The translations under genes were made by a program, and so were the position numbers. Under the pieces are notes generated by a model. The model did not search any database and was not told the DNA's origin. It saw only the letters and a list, made by a program, of their open reading frames with translations. Positions 26,235-34,306 of a stretch of 34,306 nucleotides of DNA are shown one piece after another. The stretch covers positions 1-34,306 of the forward strand of contig CAMVKI010000005.1 in NCBI GenBank assembly GCA_947168005.1, given 5' to 3'. The DNA is from an uncultured Clostridia bacterium (GTDB lineage: Bacteria; Bacillota; Clostridia; Oscillospirales; Oscillospiraceae). How positions within the stretch are numbered: position 1 is the first letter of the stretch; every line of letters starts with the position of its first letter.

Positions 26235-27755
26235 TTATATGCTGCGCCATGGACGCCCATCTCCGCCGTTTTTTTGGGCCTTTTCTGCTTCCCTGGCCTG
26301 CTCGGCGGGGATGGCCCGGTTGCCGGGGCCGACGGCAAGCTCGCTTCGAAGACTCCGATAGGCCTTCCTCTGCTTCTGATAGTCGCCCTTCATATCCTGA
26401 ATGGCGCTGTCGGCCGCGGCAAACAAATTGCTGGCTTCCCTGTGCCAAACGCCTCCTTGCGCTCTGTCGCTGCGGTATCGCGCCAGCTCCGCACATGCCA
26501 CCGTCTCCCATTCCTCGTCCTTTACGCGCTTGAGATAGCCGTCTGGGAATCGCTCTTCCTTCGGCACCGGAGCTTTGAAGTGCTCGTCGCTCGCCTGGAG
26601 TGTCTTCTTCAGCTTGCTCAGACGTCTGCCTGCCGCCTCCAGCTCCCCCTCGGAGAGGCCGAAGCCCTGGAGTGTGAAGCGCAGGATCTCGGGCGTCAGC
26701 TCCGTCACCGTGTTGTACATGGTTTCCGAGATGACCTTCATCTCGGACAAGGCCGAAGGCTCCCGCTCTCTGGCGCGGCTGTCCGGCTCCAAAATGCCAA
26801 AGGAGCGGTCGTTCTCGATCCCCTGGACGGAGACAAGCTTGTTGTTCTGGTCAAACTGATAGAGGAGCTTGCGCGGCTTCCGGTCCGCCTTGCCGCAGAG
26901 ATAGTCCAGAATCTGGAGGTCCGCCAGAGACTTCAGCGCCTTGCCGTGGGTCTGCCGCTCATCCTGCGTATCCCGGCTCATGGCGCTGCTGTCGATGCTC
27001 GCGGCGCGCTCGTCCAAATTTTCTGGGTCAATGCCCTTGACCTCCTGGATAAAGCTGCCCTCCAGAGCTTTTCCGTCCGGCAGAATCAGCTTCATGGGCC
27101 GGGAGCGGGCCAGCAGCTTCGGCACGCCCAGCAGATCGGCCACGGCGCTCATGGCCGCGTTTCGGGTATCGAGCCGGGCCCTGTCCGACAGCTTGCCCTG
27201 GGGGCTGTTTCGGTTGAGGTCCGCCGAAGCTTCCCGCACAGTCTCGCCGATTTCCCGGATTACGCGCTTGGGGGTGAAGACGCCGGTGAATTCCCTGCCC
27301 TTGCTGTCCAGGAAGCTGATGGGCTGCCGGGCGTTCGTTTCATAGACGAGCTTCGATCTCAGGGCGCCGCCGCGGGTATCCAGACTGAGGGTGCGCAGCT
27401 CCTCAAGGAGCGCGGGCAGAGTTTTAGGCGCGCTTTCCGGGTCGTAGAGCGCCAGGGCCCGGTGGCTTCCGGCTGCCAGGGCGGTGATTTTCTTGACCAG
27501 GTCCGTTTGGGTCTTGTTTGCGCTGCTTCGCAAAACAGCCTCGGCTCTCATGCCGATCTCTCTGTGAAGCCGCATCAGGCTGCTGCGGTCCTCCCCTGTC
27601 ATGCGCGGGATTCTGCCATTGGGATCCGGCCTGTGAAGTCTGGAGATCTCAGCCTCCGCCGCGGTGACAGCCTCCAAAAAGGAAGCGTAATTCGAGTTGG
27701 TCTTCACAAGGGCTTCCAGCTTGCTTTTCAGTTGCCGCAGTGTTTCTTCTGGCAT
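26235..27755 (-). CDS. PI3/4K / HipA-like kinase-fold protein (degenerate active site), candidate effector
   Basis: EFTGVFTPKRV; RNAAMSAVADLLGVPKLLA...GSFIQEVKG; LADLQILDYLCGKADRKPRKLLYQF...GIENDRSFG resemble the gVFKP / GSlQefV / DyiiGqxDRHxxN / iDNDxsFG pattern. Confidence 0.6.
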   Translation of the reverse strand: MPEETLRQLKSKLEALVKTNSNYASFLEAVTAAEAEISRLHRPDPNGRIPRMTGEDRSSLMRLHREIGMRAEAVLRSSANKTQTDLVKKITALAAGSHRALALYDPESAPKTLPALLEELRTLSLDTRGGALRSKLVYETNARQPISFLDSKGREFTGVFTPKRVIREIGETVREASADLNRNSPQGKLSDRARLDTRNAAMSAVADLLGVPKLLARSRPMKLILPDGKALEGSFIQEVKGIDPENLDERAASIDSSAMSRDTQDERQTHGKALKSLADLQILDYLCGKADRKPRKLLYQFDQNNKLVSVQGIENDRSFGILEPDSRAREREPSALSEMKVISETMYNTVTELTPEILRFTLQGFGLSEGELEAAGRRLSKLKKTLQASDEHFKAPVPKEERFPDGYLKRVKDEEWETVACAELARYRSDRAQGGVWHREASNLFAAADSAIQDMKGDYQKQRKAYRSLRSELAVGPGNRAIPAEQAREAEKAQKNGGDGRPWRSI

Positions 27756-27815
27756 ATTTCCAAGGCCTCCGGATTGTTCGTTTTGATTGGATTGCAGCGT
27801 CCCGATCTGACGCGA

Positions 27816-27851
27816 AGCGCTTCCTCCGAAAAGCTATGGAGGCGAAGCGCT
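27816..27851 (-). promoter_or_regulatory. Intergenic hairpin between 356-aa and 506-aa genes
   Basis: AGCGCTTC-CTCC-gaaaagctat-GGAG-gc-GAAGCGCT (8+4 bp with 2-nt bulge). Confidence 0.4.
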
Positions 27852-28922
27852 CTATTGATCCCATTCCTCCCTGCGCAGGACGAGCTGGGGCGGCTCGGGC
27901 TCCGGCGTCCGCTGCGTCACGGGCTCCTTTTTCGGCTGGGGCCGGCGCTCGGCGGCGCACTTTTCCAGAATATCCCGGCCCTTCTCGGCTTTCATGCCGG
28001 CGAAGCTCTCCGCCCAGCCGCCGAAGAGGCGGTCCAGCTCGGGGGCCATGCCGGGCATGGCCTTCTTGCCGTCCCGCAGATCCTTGACAAAGAGCCGGAT
28101 CTCCCGGGCGGCGTTTTTCAGAAGGAAGTCGGACTTTTCCTTCTTTGCATCGGCGGCTGCCAGGGCTCTGGCGTTCATCTCCAGGTTCACCAGCCGCTTG
28201 TTCAGGTCGTGGACGGTCCGATAGAATGCCTCCGCCGCGTTGTTGTCCGCAGGAGCCGCCTGCTTCGGGCCCTTGCGTCTGTTGGTCCGGCGCAGCTTCT
28301 CAAAGAAGCCGTCGTTCTCCCGGACGGAGGCCGCCAGATGGGCGGCAAGCAGCTCGTATCTCGTCCAGTCGAGGGGTTTGCCGGGCTCGGCGGGGTTCTT
28401 TTCCTTTTCAGCCTTTTCCTTCCTGTCCGTCTTCTTCTCGACGGGCTTGGAGCCGACGGGCTGTTTCTTCTCCGGAGGGAGCGAATCCGGCTCCAGCTTC
28501 GGCGCGGAGGAGCTCGCCTCCTCCGGGTCCTTGGCCTCGGTGGAATGGACGATGGCGTCGATCAGCTCCGTGGGCAGCAGGGACGGAGCCGCCGCCTCCC
28601 GCTCCTTCGCGAGCTTCTCCATGGCCTCGCCCTCCAGGCGGCGGCGCTTCCGGGCCAGTTGCTGACGCAGCTGCTCCAGGCGCTGCTCCACCCAGGCGAT
28701 CAGCGCCTCCGCCTGCTTGCGGGCGGACTGGGCGTCGGTGACCCCCGCGCCCAGATGGATCCCGCGAAGCTCCTTGAGCCGTTTGAGGCCTTCTTCGACC
28801 TCGGAATCCTTGGAGGCTTTGGACATGTCGAGTACCAGGCTCTGCAGAGCCTCGACCAGCGAGGCGCCGGGGTCCTTCGGGTTCATTCTGTCTTGCTTCT
28901 TCGGTTCCTGATTCGCTTCCAT
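27852..28922 (-). CDS. Hypothetical charged/coiled-coil cytoplasmic protein
   Basis: 356 aa, RBS GGGGGAG; Lys/Glu/Pro-rich linker; no signal peptide. Confidence 0.65.
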   Translation of the reverse strand: MEANQEPKKQDRMNPKDPGASLVEALQSLVLDMSKASKDSEVEEGLKRLKELRGIHLGAGVTDAQSARKQAEALIAWVEQRLEQLRQQLARKRRRLEGEAMEKLAKEREAAAPSLLPTELIDAIVHSTEAKDPEEASSSAPKLEPDSLPPEKKQPVGSKPVEKKTDRKEKAEKEKNPAEPGKPLDWTRYELLAAHLAASVRENDGFFEKLRRTNRRKGPKQAAPADNNAAEAFYRTVHDLNKRLVNLEMNARALAAADAKKEKSDFLLKNAAREIRLFVKDLRDGKKAMPGMAPELDRLFGGWAESFAGMKAEKGRDILEKCAAERRPQPKKEPVTQRTPEPEPPQLVLRREEWDQ

Positions 28923-28961
28923 GCTGCGCTCCCCCTGTTGATACGATCTTTTTATCTCAGA

Positions 28962-30983
28962 TCAATAGCCTACCCCTTTGAATTCAGGCTGCGGGTTATT
29001 TTCGGCTTCCCGGAAATCCTTCTGCTCGTTCTTCTGAATGTTCAGCTTGGGCCCCTGATGCTCGAGCAGAGGCTCAGGGTTCTTAGGCTGCATGACGCGG
29101 CCTAAGGCGTCGGTGAGTTTCAGGCCCTGCTTGCTGGCATGATGGAGCTCCGTGTACAGCTGCTCCGTGCTGTGCTCCGCAAGCTTTTCGTTGACCACGA
29201 TCTGCTCCGCCAGATTCTCCAGCTTTTGGACTTCCGCGGGATTCGACAGCTCCAAGCCGATCTTAGGCAGCCCGCCGTATGCCATGGCGAGACCGTTATT
29301 GACAGGATACATATTGGTGTAATAGACCTTGCCGGGCTCCGGCTGAGGCCATTTGCTTCTGTCTTTGATATTCGAGATTGACGTGTCGTATGTCACGTTC
29401 TCGAGCAACTTCTCCGTAATGCTGTTCGGGCCTTTGGATACCTTGTAATTATGCTGGGCGAGACGCTGCATGGCAAGACGGCTCATGACGATCTTTTTCG
29501 CGCAGTCGAATTTCTCCTGCGGCTTCAGATCATTTCCTTCAAGTCTCGCCCTGGATAAGCGTTCGGTCGCCTCGCGATCCCCGCTTTCCAACTCGTCGAG
29601 CTTGATCATGCCCTCCATGCACTGCAGGCGCTCCGGGTCCATTCCGTTCGCCAGCGCCAGCGTCTTCAGATTCGGGTCCTTTTTCATCAGGGAAAACAGA
29701 GGCTTGGCGGCCTGGATTGTACCGTAGCTGTTGTAGCCAAGCCGGTTGGTATCAACCGTGTTGAAGTCTTCCGCCGCACGATTAATGCCGTTGGCGATCA
29801 GCTGGGCCAGGTGCTCGGGTTTTCCGTTCTTGTAGGCAGTAAAGGCCTCAGCAGCCTCTTTTCGGGCGGGCTCCACATAGTAGGAGAATTTTTTGCCTTC
29901 GTTATCTCGTCCTTTGGGATAGCAAAAGACGTCCGTCGTGGCCAGGTTGCGGCACTGGGCAGTCTGGATCGTGTCCAGCTTTTTTTCGTCCGTGAAGCCG
30001 CAGTTTATCAGCGCCTGCCGCAGGGTCGGATCGAAATTGTCGCCATTCTCAAACTCATGCATGGCGTGATCCGGGCGCCAGCAGGTGAACATGGCAACGG
30101 CAGCGAACTCCTCGGGCGACAGCTTTTCCGTGGTACCGATCTTCATGTCCATCTTATCGTAGGTCCCCAGGGCCTGAAAATGCTCCTTGGTATAGATACC
30201 TTCCCTCCCTACGATGCCATTCTTTTTGTCGGAAGGAATCTTTTCAAGCTCCGGGCGGAATTCCGGTTTGGGCTGGAAGATGCTGACGAAGTTCCGCATG
30301 CCGACCTTTTTTTCCTGGATGCACTTCTGATCTTTTGAGTACTCCTCACGCTTCTTGCGCGTTTCTTCGATTTTCGGGACGTCCTGGAGCTCTTTCTCGC
30401 TGCTCTTGAGGCGCTGTTCCCGGATCTTGGACATCTTTTGGCGCAAACGCGGGTAGTCCTCCCTCTGCTTTCTGATCCGATTGGCGCGGGCGCGATAGGC
30501 CAGGCCAAAGCTGAGCACCCGGGCCGCTCCCCGCCAAAATCCCATCCTCTTGGGCGCCGGAAGCTGAATATCCTCCGCTTCAAGCTCGCGGGAAACGGCG
30601 AAGCCGCCGTTATTTTTCGTCGGATTATTGGGATCTGTCATATAGGCCTGGAGTTGAACAGGCTTTTCCTTTCCGGCCGGATAGACGTAAACCCTGCCGC
30701 TCTCCGCAGCTCTGACAAATTCCTTGCTGCCGGGCAGGATTCCCAGATCCTGCGGACTGTAAAGGCCCTCTCGGCCTTCCCTATCCCTGCCGAAGATCTG
30801 GATGCGGGAATTGCCGTTCTCGTCAACGGAAGGGTTCCTGTCAAGATCGACGTCGATTTTGAACTGGTCCCAGAGCATAGCGTTGGTTTTGTTCGCCAGT
30901 TCATTGACCTGCTCGTCGGTGAGTTGGACTTCCGGCGCATGATTTACCGCGTACAGATCTCTTTGTGCCAGTGGTTTTGCCAT
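28962..30983 (-). CDS. Large signal-less hypothetical protein, candidate T4SS substrate
   Basis: 673 aa, RBS AAAGGAAG; no TM or signal peptide; MGFWRGAARVLSFGLAYRARANRIRKQRE plus coiled coil. Confidence 0.7.
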   Translation of the reverse strand: MAKPLAQRDLYAVNHAPEVQLTDEQVNELANKTNAMLWDQFKIDVDLDRNPSVDENGNSRIQIFGRDREGREGLYSPQDLGILPGSKEFVRAAESGRVYVYPAGKEKPVQLQAYMTDPNNPTKNNGGFAVSRELEAEDIQLPAPKRMGFWRGAARVLSFGLAYRARANRIRKQREDYPRLRQKMSKIREQRLKSSEKELQDVPKIEETRKKREEYSKDQKCIQEKKVGMRNFVSIFQPKPEFRPELEKIPSDKKNGIVGREGIYTKEHFQALGTYDKMDMKIGTTEKLSPEEFAAVAMFTCWRPDHAMHEFENGDNFDPTLRQALINCGFTDEKKLDTIQTAQCRNLATTDVFCYPKGRDNEGKKFSYYVEPARKEAAEAFTAYKNGKPEHLAQLIANGINRAAEDFNTVDTNRLGYNSYGTIQAAKPLFSLMKKDPNLKTLALANGMDPERLQCMEGMIKLDELESGDREATERLSRARLEGNDLKPQEKFDCAKKIVMSRLAMQRLAQHNYKVSKGPNSITEKLLENVTYDTSISNIKDRSKWPQPEPGKVYYTNMYPVNNGLAMAYGGLPKIGLELSNPAEVQKLENLAEQIVVNEKLAEHSTEQLYTELHHASKQGLKLTDALGRVMQPKNPEPLLEHQGPKLNIQKNEQKDFREAENNPQPEFKGVGY

Positions 30984-31045
30984 TTTGATTCTTCCTTTCT
31001 GTGCGTTGTTTGGAATATTGGATTTCTTTATAGATCGATGTCGGA

Positions 31046-31861
31046 TCAGGTACTGTCTATGTAGCGGAAATAGAGTCTGCCGGAGGTCAGCTCAGCCCAG
31101 GCATATTGCTGCATATACTGACCGTCGAAGCTGTTGACGGCGGTGCTGTCGCCCTCGAGCATCCGGTAGTAATCGCAGTCGATGAGATCCCGGCGGACGG
31201 CCAGACGCCCGCTGCGGCGGATCAGCAGTTCGTCCATGCCGATGGCCTCCAGGGCAGTTTTGAGATCGCTGACCAGGACCCGGATCCGGTTCTTGGTGAG
31301 CTTCAGATCCCATTCCTCCTCCCAGAGGGCCGCGGAAATCTCCTCGGCGGTGCAGGAGGCGCCCTCCTTGTCGATCAGATAGGCCAGCAGCTCCTTGGTC
31401 TTGCGCCGATCGAAGGACAGGGGCCTGCCCTGCCAGAAGGCCTCGAACTGGCCGAAGCAGCGGGCCTCCAGCTTGGCCGGAGGCGGAGGCGGCGCCGCGG
31501 CGGACTCCGCCCAGAAGGAAAGCTCCTCGTTCACCCGCTCGGGCTCCAGGGGCTTGAGCACGTAGCCGTGGGCGTGGACCCGGTAGGCCTCCAGGGCGTA
31601 TTCGTCGTAGCCCGTCACGAAAATGACCTTGGACCGGGGGCTGATTGTCCGCAGCTTCACGGCAAATTCCAGGCCCGTCAGGCCGGGCATCTGGATGTCA
31701 CAAAAGACCGCGTCAGGGTGAAGCCCCTCGCTCTCGATGCAGTCCAGGGCGGCCTGGGCTCGCTGGAAGGTCCGGATTTCGGCGTTGGGTCTGGCTTCGC
31801 GGATGACCTGGGACTCTGTGGTGAGCAGCCAGGCCTCGTCGTCGATTACAAAGATCAGCAT
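31046..31861 (-). CDS. Response regulator: REC + SARP/BTAD-like winged-helix output domain
   Basis: MLIFVIDDEAWLL...DAVFCDIQMPGLTGLEFA...VIFVTGYDEYALEAYRVHAHGYVLKP; C-term CFGQFEAFWQGRPLSFDRRKTKELLAYLIDKEGASCTAEEISAALW. Confidence 0.9.
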   Translation of the reverse strand: MLIFVIDDEAWLLTTESQVIREARPNAEIRTFQRAQAALDCIESEGLHPDAVFCDIQMPGLTGLEFAVKLRTISPRSKVIFVTGYDEYALEAYRVHAHGYVLKPLEPERVNEELSFWAESAAAPPPPPAKLEARCFGQFEAFWQGRPLSFDRRKTKELLAYLIDKEGASCTAEEISAALWEEEWDLKLTKNRIRVLVSDLKTALEAIGMDELLIRRSGRLAVRRDLIDCDYYRMLEGDSTAVNSFDGQYMQQYAWAELTSGRLYFRYIDST

Positions 31862-31891
31862 TGTCTGTCTCCCTTTATTCGATGATCCGTG

Positions 31892-34306
31892 TCAGAGCTG
31901 GGGAACATCGAGATTGGCGTTTGGATCGTTCTGGAGCGGCTGCCGATTCTGGTCTGCATTCGGATTGTTTTGATTCAGCTGATTTTGATTCGGCTGATTT
32001 TGATTCGGCTGGTTTTGACGCTGATTCTGGATGGGCTGGTGCTGCACCACGGGCTGGTGGCCCTCGAGCTCAAATTGGCCGCGATGCTCGGCGAAGCTCG
32101 TGAAGACCTCGCTCATGCGCTTCGAGGCCACCTTGGCCGCAAGGCTGCGAGCGCTGCCTGGATTCTGGAACATGCTCCGGAAGGCCTGGGAGCTCATCAG
32201 CTTGTTGACATTCCGGTCCATGACCGCCTTGTCCAGCACCGGGGAGACGCCGGTTTTCTGGGATTCCTTCTGCAGCTTGAACAGGTACATGGAGCAGGCG
32301 ATCCGCTTCATATAGCTCTGTTTGTTCAGGTCCGCAAACTGTAAGCTGTCGTTTCGGGCGTCGTTGCCGAGCTGTAGTCTGAGCTGCTCCTGCATGTCCG
32401 CGGCACTGGGCTTCAGCCGATCCGGCAGTCCGTCGGGGATTGCCCCTTCTTCGACGGACTTCTTCATAATATGCTCCTTGAGCTTGTCCTCCAGGGCGCC
32501 GCCGTGACCATTGGTGGCAGCGTCCATCAGGGTCCTTTCATCCGTGTTCTCCAGGAAATCCGTGACGGCCCGGCAATTTGCCAGCTGCTGACGGGCTTGG
32601 TCCAGCTTCTCCGGATCGATGGTGGTATCCAGACTCTTCTTATCGCCCCGGAGGGAATTGACCGCCGTTCTGGTGGCAATCAGCTCCCGGTAGACCGAGA
32701 CCTTGTTGGCGGGCCCCATCTTGGAGAAATCCTTTGCCTTGATCTTGTCCTGGAGCGCTTCCGTCCGTTCCTTCGCGTTGGGCATATATTCCTTGGGCAC
32801 GTCTCCGGGAATCTTGGGCAGCTTGAGCACGTATTTCTTGAACGAGTCCTCCAGGGCGCCGCCGTGGCCGTCGAGGGCGGCTTTCCGGGCGGCGGCGGGA
32901 TCGTTTTTGATAAAATTCCGGAAGGTCTCGCATTCCATCAGCTTTTTGGAAACGTCGGCGGCCTTCTTGGGGTCAACGTTTACGTTGAGGGTCTCCTTTT
33001 TATTCCGCTCGGCGCCGACGGCGCGGCGCGCCGCCATGAGCTCGGCGTAGTATCCCGTCTTTTCATCCAGGGTCATATCCCGGAACTCCGCGGATTTGAT
33101 CTTATCCTGGAGCCCTTCGACACGGGTCATCGCCGTGGGCATGTAGGCCTTAGGCACGTCGTCAGGCAGCTTCTCCATGGAGCGGACGTATTTTTTGAAT
33201 TCGTCCTCCAGCTCACCGCCGTGGCCCTTCTGCACCAGCTTGTCGAGCTTCTCCTCGTTATCCTCCACAAAGCTTTTGAAGGCCTCGGTTTCCGAAAGCT
33301 TATCGGCTTCTTCGTTGACCTTCGCCGGATCGAGACGCTTTTCGAGGCTGTCGCCCTTGCCCCGGATCGCACCGACGTTGCTGCGGGCGGCAAGAATCTG
33401 GGCAAAAATGCTTGTCTTATCCTCAGTAAACAGGCCGTCGTTTTCCTTCAGCTCTTTCTGGAGTGCTTCAATACGCTCGTCGGCGTTGGGGATCACCTCG
33501 TCAGGCAGATCCTCGGGCAGGAATTCCGCCCGCTTGATCTCCTCCTTGAACAGGTCCAGGAGCGCGCCGCCGTGGCCCGCCAGGGCCGCCTTCTGGAACT
33601 TGCCGTAATTGGGATTGGCCTGGGCGTTGACGAAGTTTTTGAAGCTATTGCATGCGTCCCACTTTTCCCGGGCTTTTTGCAGCGCGGCGGGATCGATCGG
33701 CTTGTCCAGGCTGTCCTTCTTGCCGCGAATGGCCCCGACGGCCTCCCGGGTGGCGACCAGCTCCACGTAGACCGAGGCGCGATCCGCCTCGCTCTCAAAG
33801 GCGCCGGCTTCGATCTTCTTCTGCAGCAATTCCGTTCGCTCCAGCGCCTTGGGCATATAGCGCTCCGGCGTGTTGGCGGGAATGCGGTTCAAAGAGCCGA
33901 CATAGCTCTTGAAGGCGTCCTCCAGGGCGCCGCCGTGACCGTCCAGTGCCGCCTTGCGGATGGCGGCGGACTGGCTGCTGTCCGCCAGGAAAAGCTGGAA
34001 GGCCTCGGAGTTCATCAGCTCCGTGCGCTGCTTCTCCAGGGCCTCGGGCTCCAGCTGGACGTCCAGGCTTCCTTTCTTGCCGCGAACGGCGCCGACAGAT
34101 CCCCGGGTCGCCATGAGCTCGGCGTAGAGCTTCCGGTTCTCCGACGGGCCGGCCGTGCTCTCGCGGAGCTTCTTCTGCAGGGCGGCGGCGCGGACGCGGG
34201 CCGCCGGCATATAGTCGGCCGGAATGTCGGCCTCCAGCTCGTCCCGGTTCCAGAGATATTCCTTGAACTTGTCGCCCAGGGCGCCGCCGTGGCCCGCCAC
34301 GGCTCC
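31892..34306 (-). CDS. Tandem-repeat (GHGG) protein, 5' end beyond window
   Basis: >802 aa; six ~119-aa repeats with (G)HGG(A/E)L(E)D; ORF-track start at 34300 is GTG inside a repeat, so the gene continues past 34306; Asn/Gln-rich C-terminal tail. Confidence 0.85.
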   Translation of the reverse strand, partial: GAVAGHGGALGDKFKEYLWNRDELEADIPADYMPAARVRAAALQKKLRESTAGPSENRKLYAELMATRGSVGAVRGKKGSLDVQLEPEALEKQRTELMNSEAFQLFLADSSQSAAIRKAALDGHGGALEDAFKSYVGSLNRIPANTPERYMPKALERTELLQKKIEAGAFESEADRASVYVELVATREAVGAIRGKKDSLDKPIDPAALQKAREKWDACNSFKNFVNAQANPNYGKFQKAALAGHGGALLDLFKEEIKRAEFLPEDLPDEVIPNADERIEALQKELKENDGLFTEDKTSIFAQILAARSNVGAIRGKGDSLEKRLDPAKVNEEADKLSETEAFKSFVEDNEEKLDKLVQKGHGGELEDEFKKYVRSMEKLPDDVPKAYMPTAMTRVEGLQDKIKSAEFRDMTLDEKTGYYAELMAARRAVGAERNKKETLNVNVDPKKAADVSKKLMECETFRNFIKNDPAAARKAALDGHGGALEDSFKKYVLKLPKIPGDVPKEYMPNAKERTEALQDKIKAKDFSKMGPANKVSVYRELIATRTAVNSLRGDKKSLDTTIDPEKLDQARQQLANCRAVTDFLENTDERTLMDAATNGHGGALEDKLKEHIMKKSVEEGAIPDGLPDRLKPSAADMQEQLRLQLGNDARNDSLQFADLNKQSYMKRIACSMYLFKLQKESQKTGVSPVLDKAVMDRNVNKLMSSQAFRSMFQNPGSARSLAAKVASKRMSEVFTSFAEHRGQFELEGHQPVVQHQPIQNQRQNQPNQNQPNQNQLNQNNPNADQNRQPLQNDPNANLDVPQL
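32490..34300 (-). repeat. Six tandem ~357-nt protein-coding repeats
   Basis: GHGG-coding GCCGCCGTGRCC near 32500, 32860, 33218, 33570, 33933 and 34287. Confidence 0.85.

Noticed and set aside
26071-26511. 146-aa minus-strand ORF downstream of the kinase-like gene
   Set aside because: Arg/Pro-rich out-of-frame translation overlapping the kinase-like CDS; not protein-like.
26178-29105. 975-aa plus-strand ORF
   Set aside because: Antisense to three minus-strand genes with good RBSs and domain-like sequence; starts across the convergent intergenic region; same codon-bias artefact.
34289-34300. Start codon of the GHGG-repeat gene at 34300
   Set aside because: It is a GTG within AVAGHGGAL, i.e. 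inside a repeat; the frame continues to the window edge.
1-34306. tRNA/rRNA genes, CRISPR arrays, transposases or integrase
   Set aside because: None recognised by reading; a tRNAscan-SE, ISfinder and CRISPRCasFinder run would be needed to exclude small or degenerate copies.

Overview
High-GC, Clostridia/Oscillospiraceae-like window (lineage inferred only from protein style). The left ~4.9 kb is read leftward: guaB 5' end, a divergent purE, a YdcF/SanA-like membrane protein, an HD (MESH1/SpoT-like) hydrolase, a STAS + kinase-like + HATPase fusion, and a SpoIIE/PP2C-like protein that appears to have lost its catalytic core. From 5175 to 25994 (+) one tightly packed ~21 kb operon encodes a minimal Gram-positive-type type IV secretion system: pilin-like VirB2, VirB6/TrbL-like, a PrgI-VirB4 fusion and VirD4. 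Interleaved are four exported or membrane-anchored proteins (one 1949 aa with apparent PLAT-like modules), a free STAS protein and a 475-aa repeat protein. A perfect 21-bp bidirectional terminator separates it from a convergent minus-strand gene set (26235 to beyond 34306): a degenerate PI3/4K/HipA-like kinase-fold protein, two large signal-less proteins, a SARP-type response regulator and a protein with six ~119-aa 'GHGG' repeats. No relaxase, integrase, replication gene or peptidoglycan hydrolase is visible. The main hypothesis is an orphan or repurposed T4SS with candidate cytoplasmic substrates, wired to a STAS/SpoIIE-type partner-switching module. Direct sequence support includes a 28-bp promoter-like motif shared by the two divergent operons (4941-4968 minus, 5043-5070 plus) and a repeat domain shared between the last gene of the T4SS operon and the facing minus-strand gene. 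All family calls are by eye; no searches were run.
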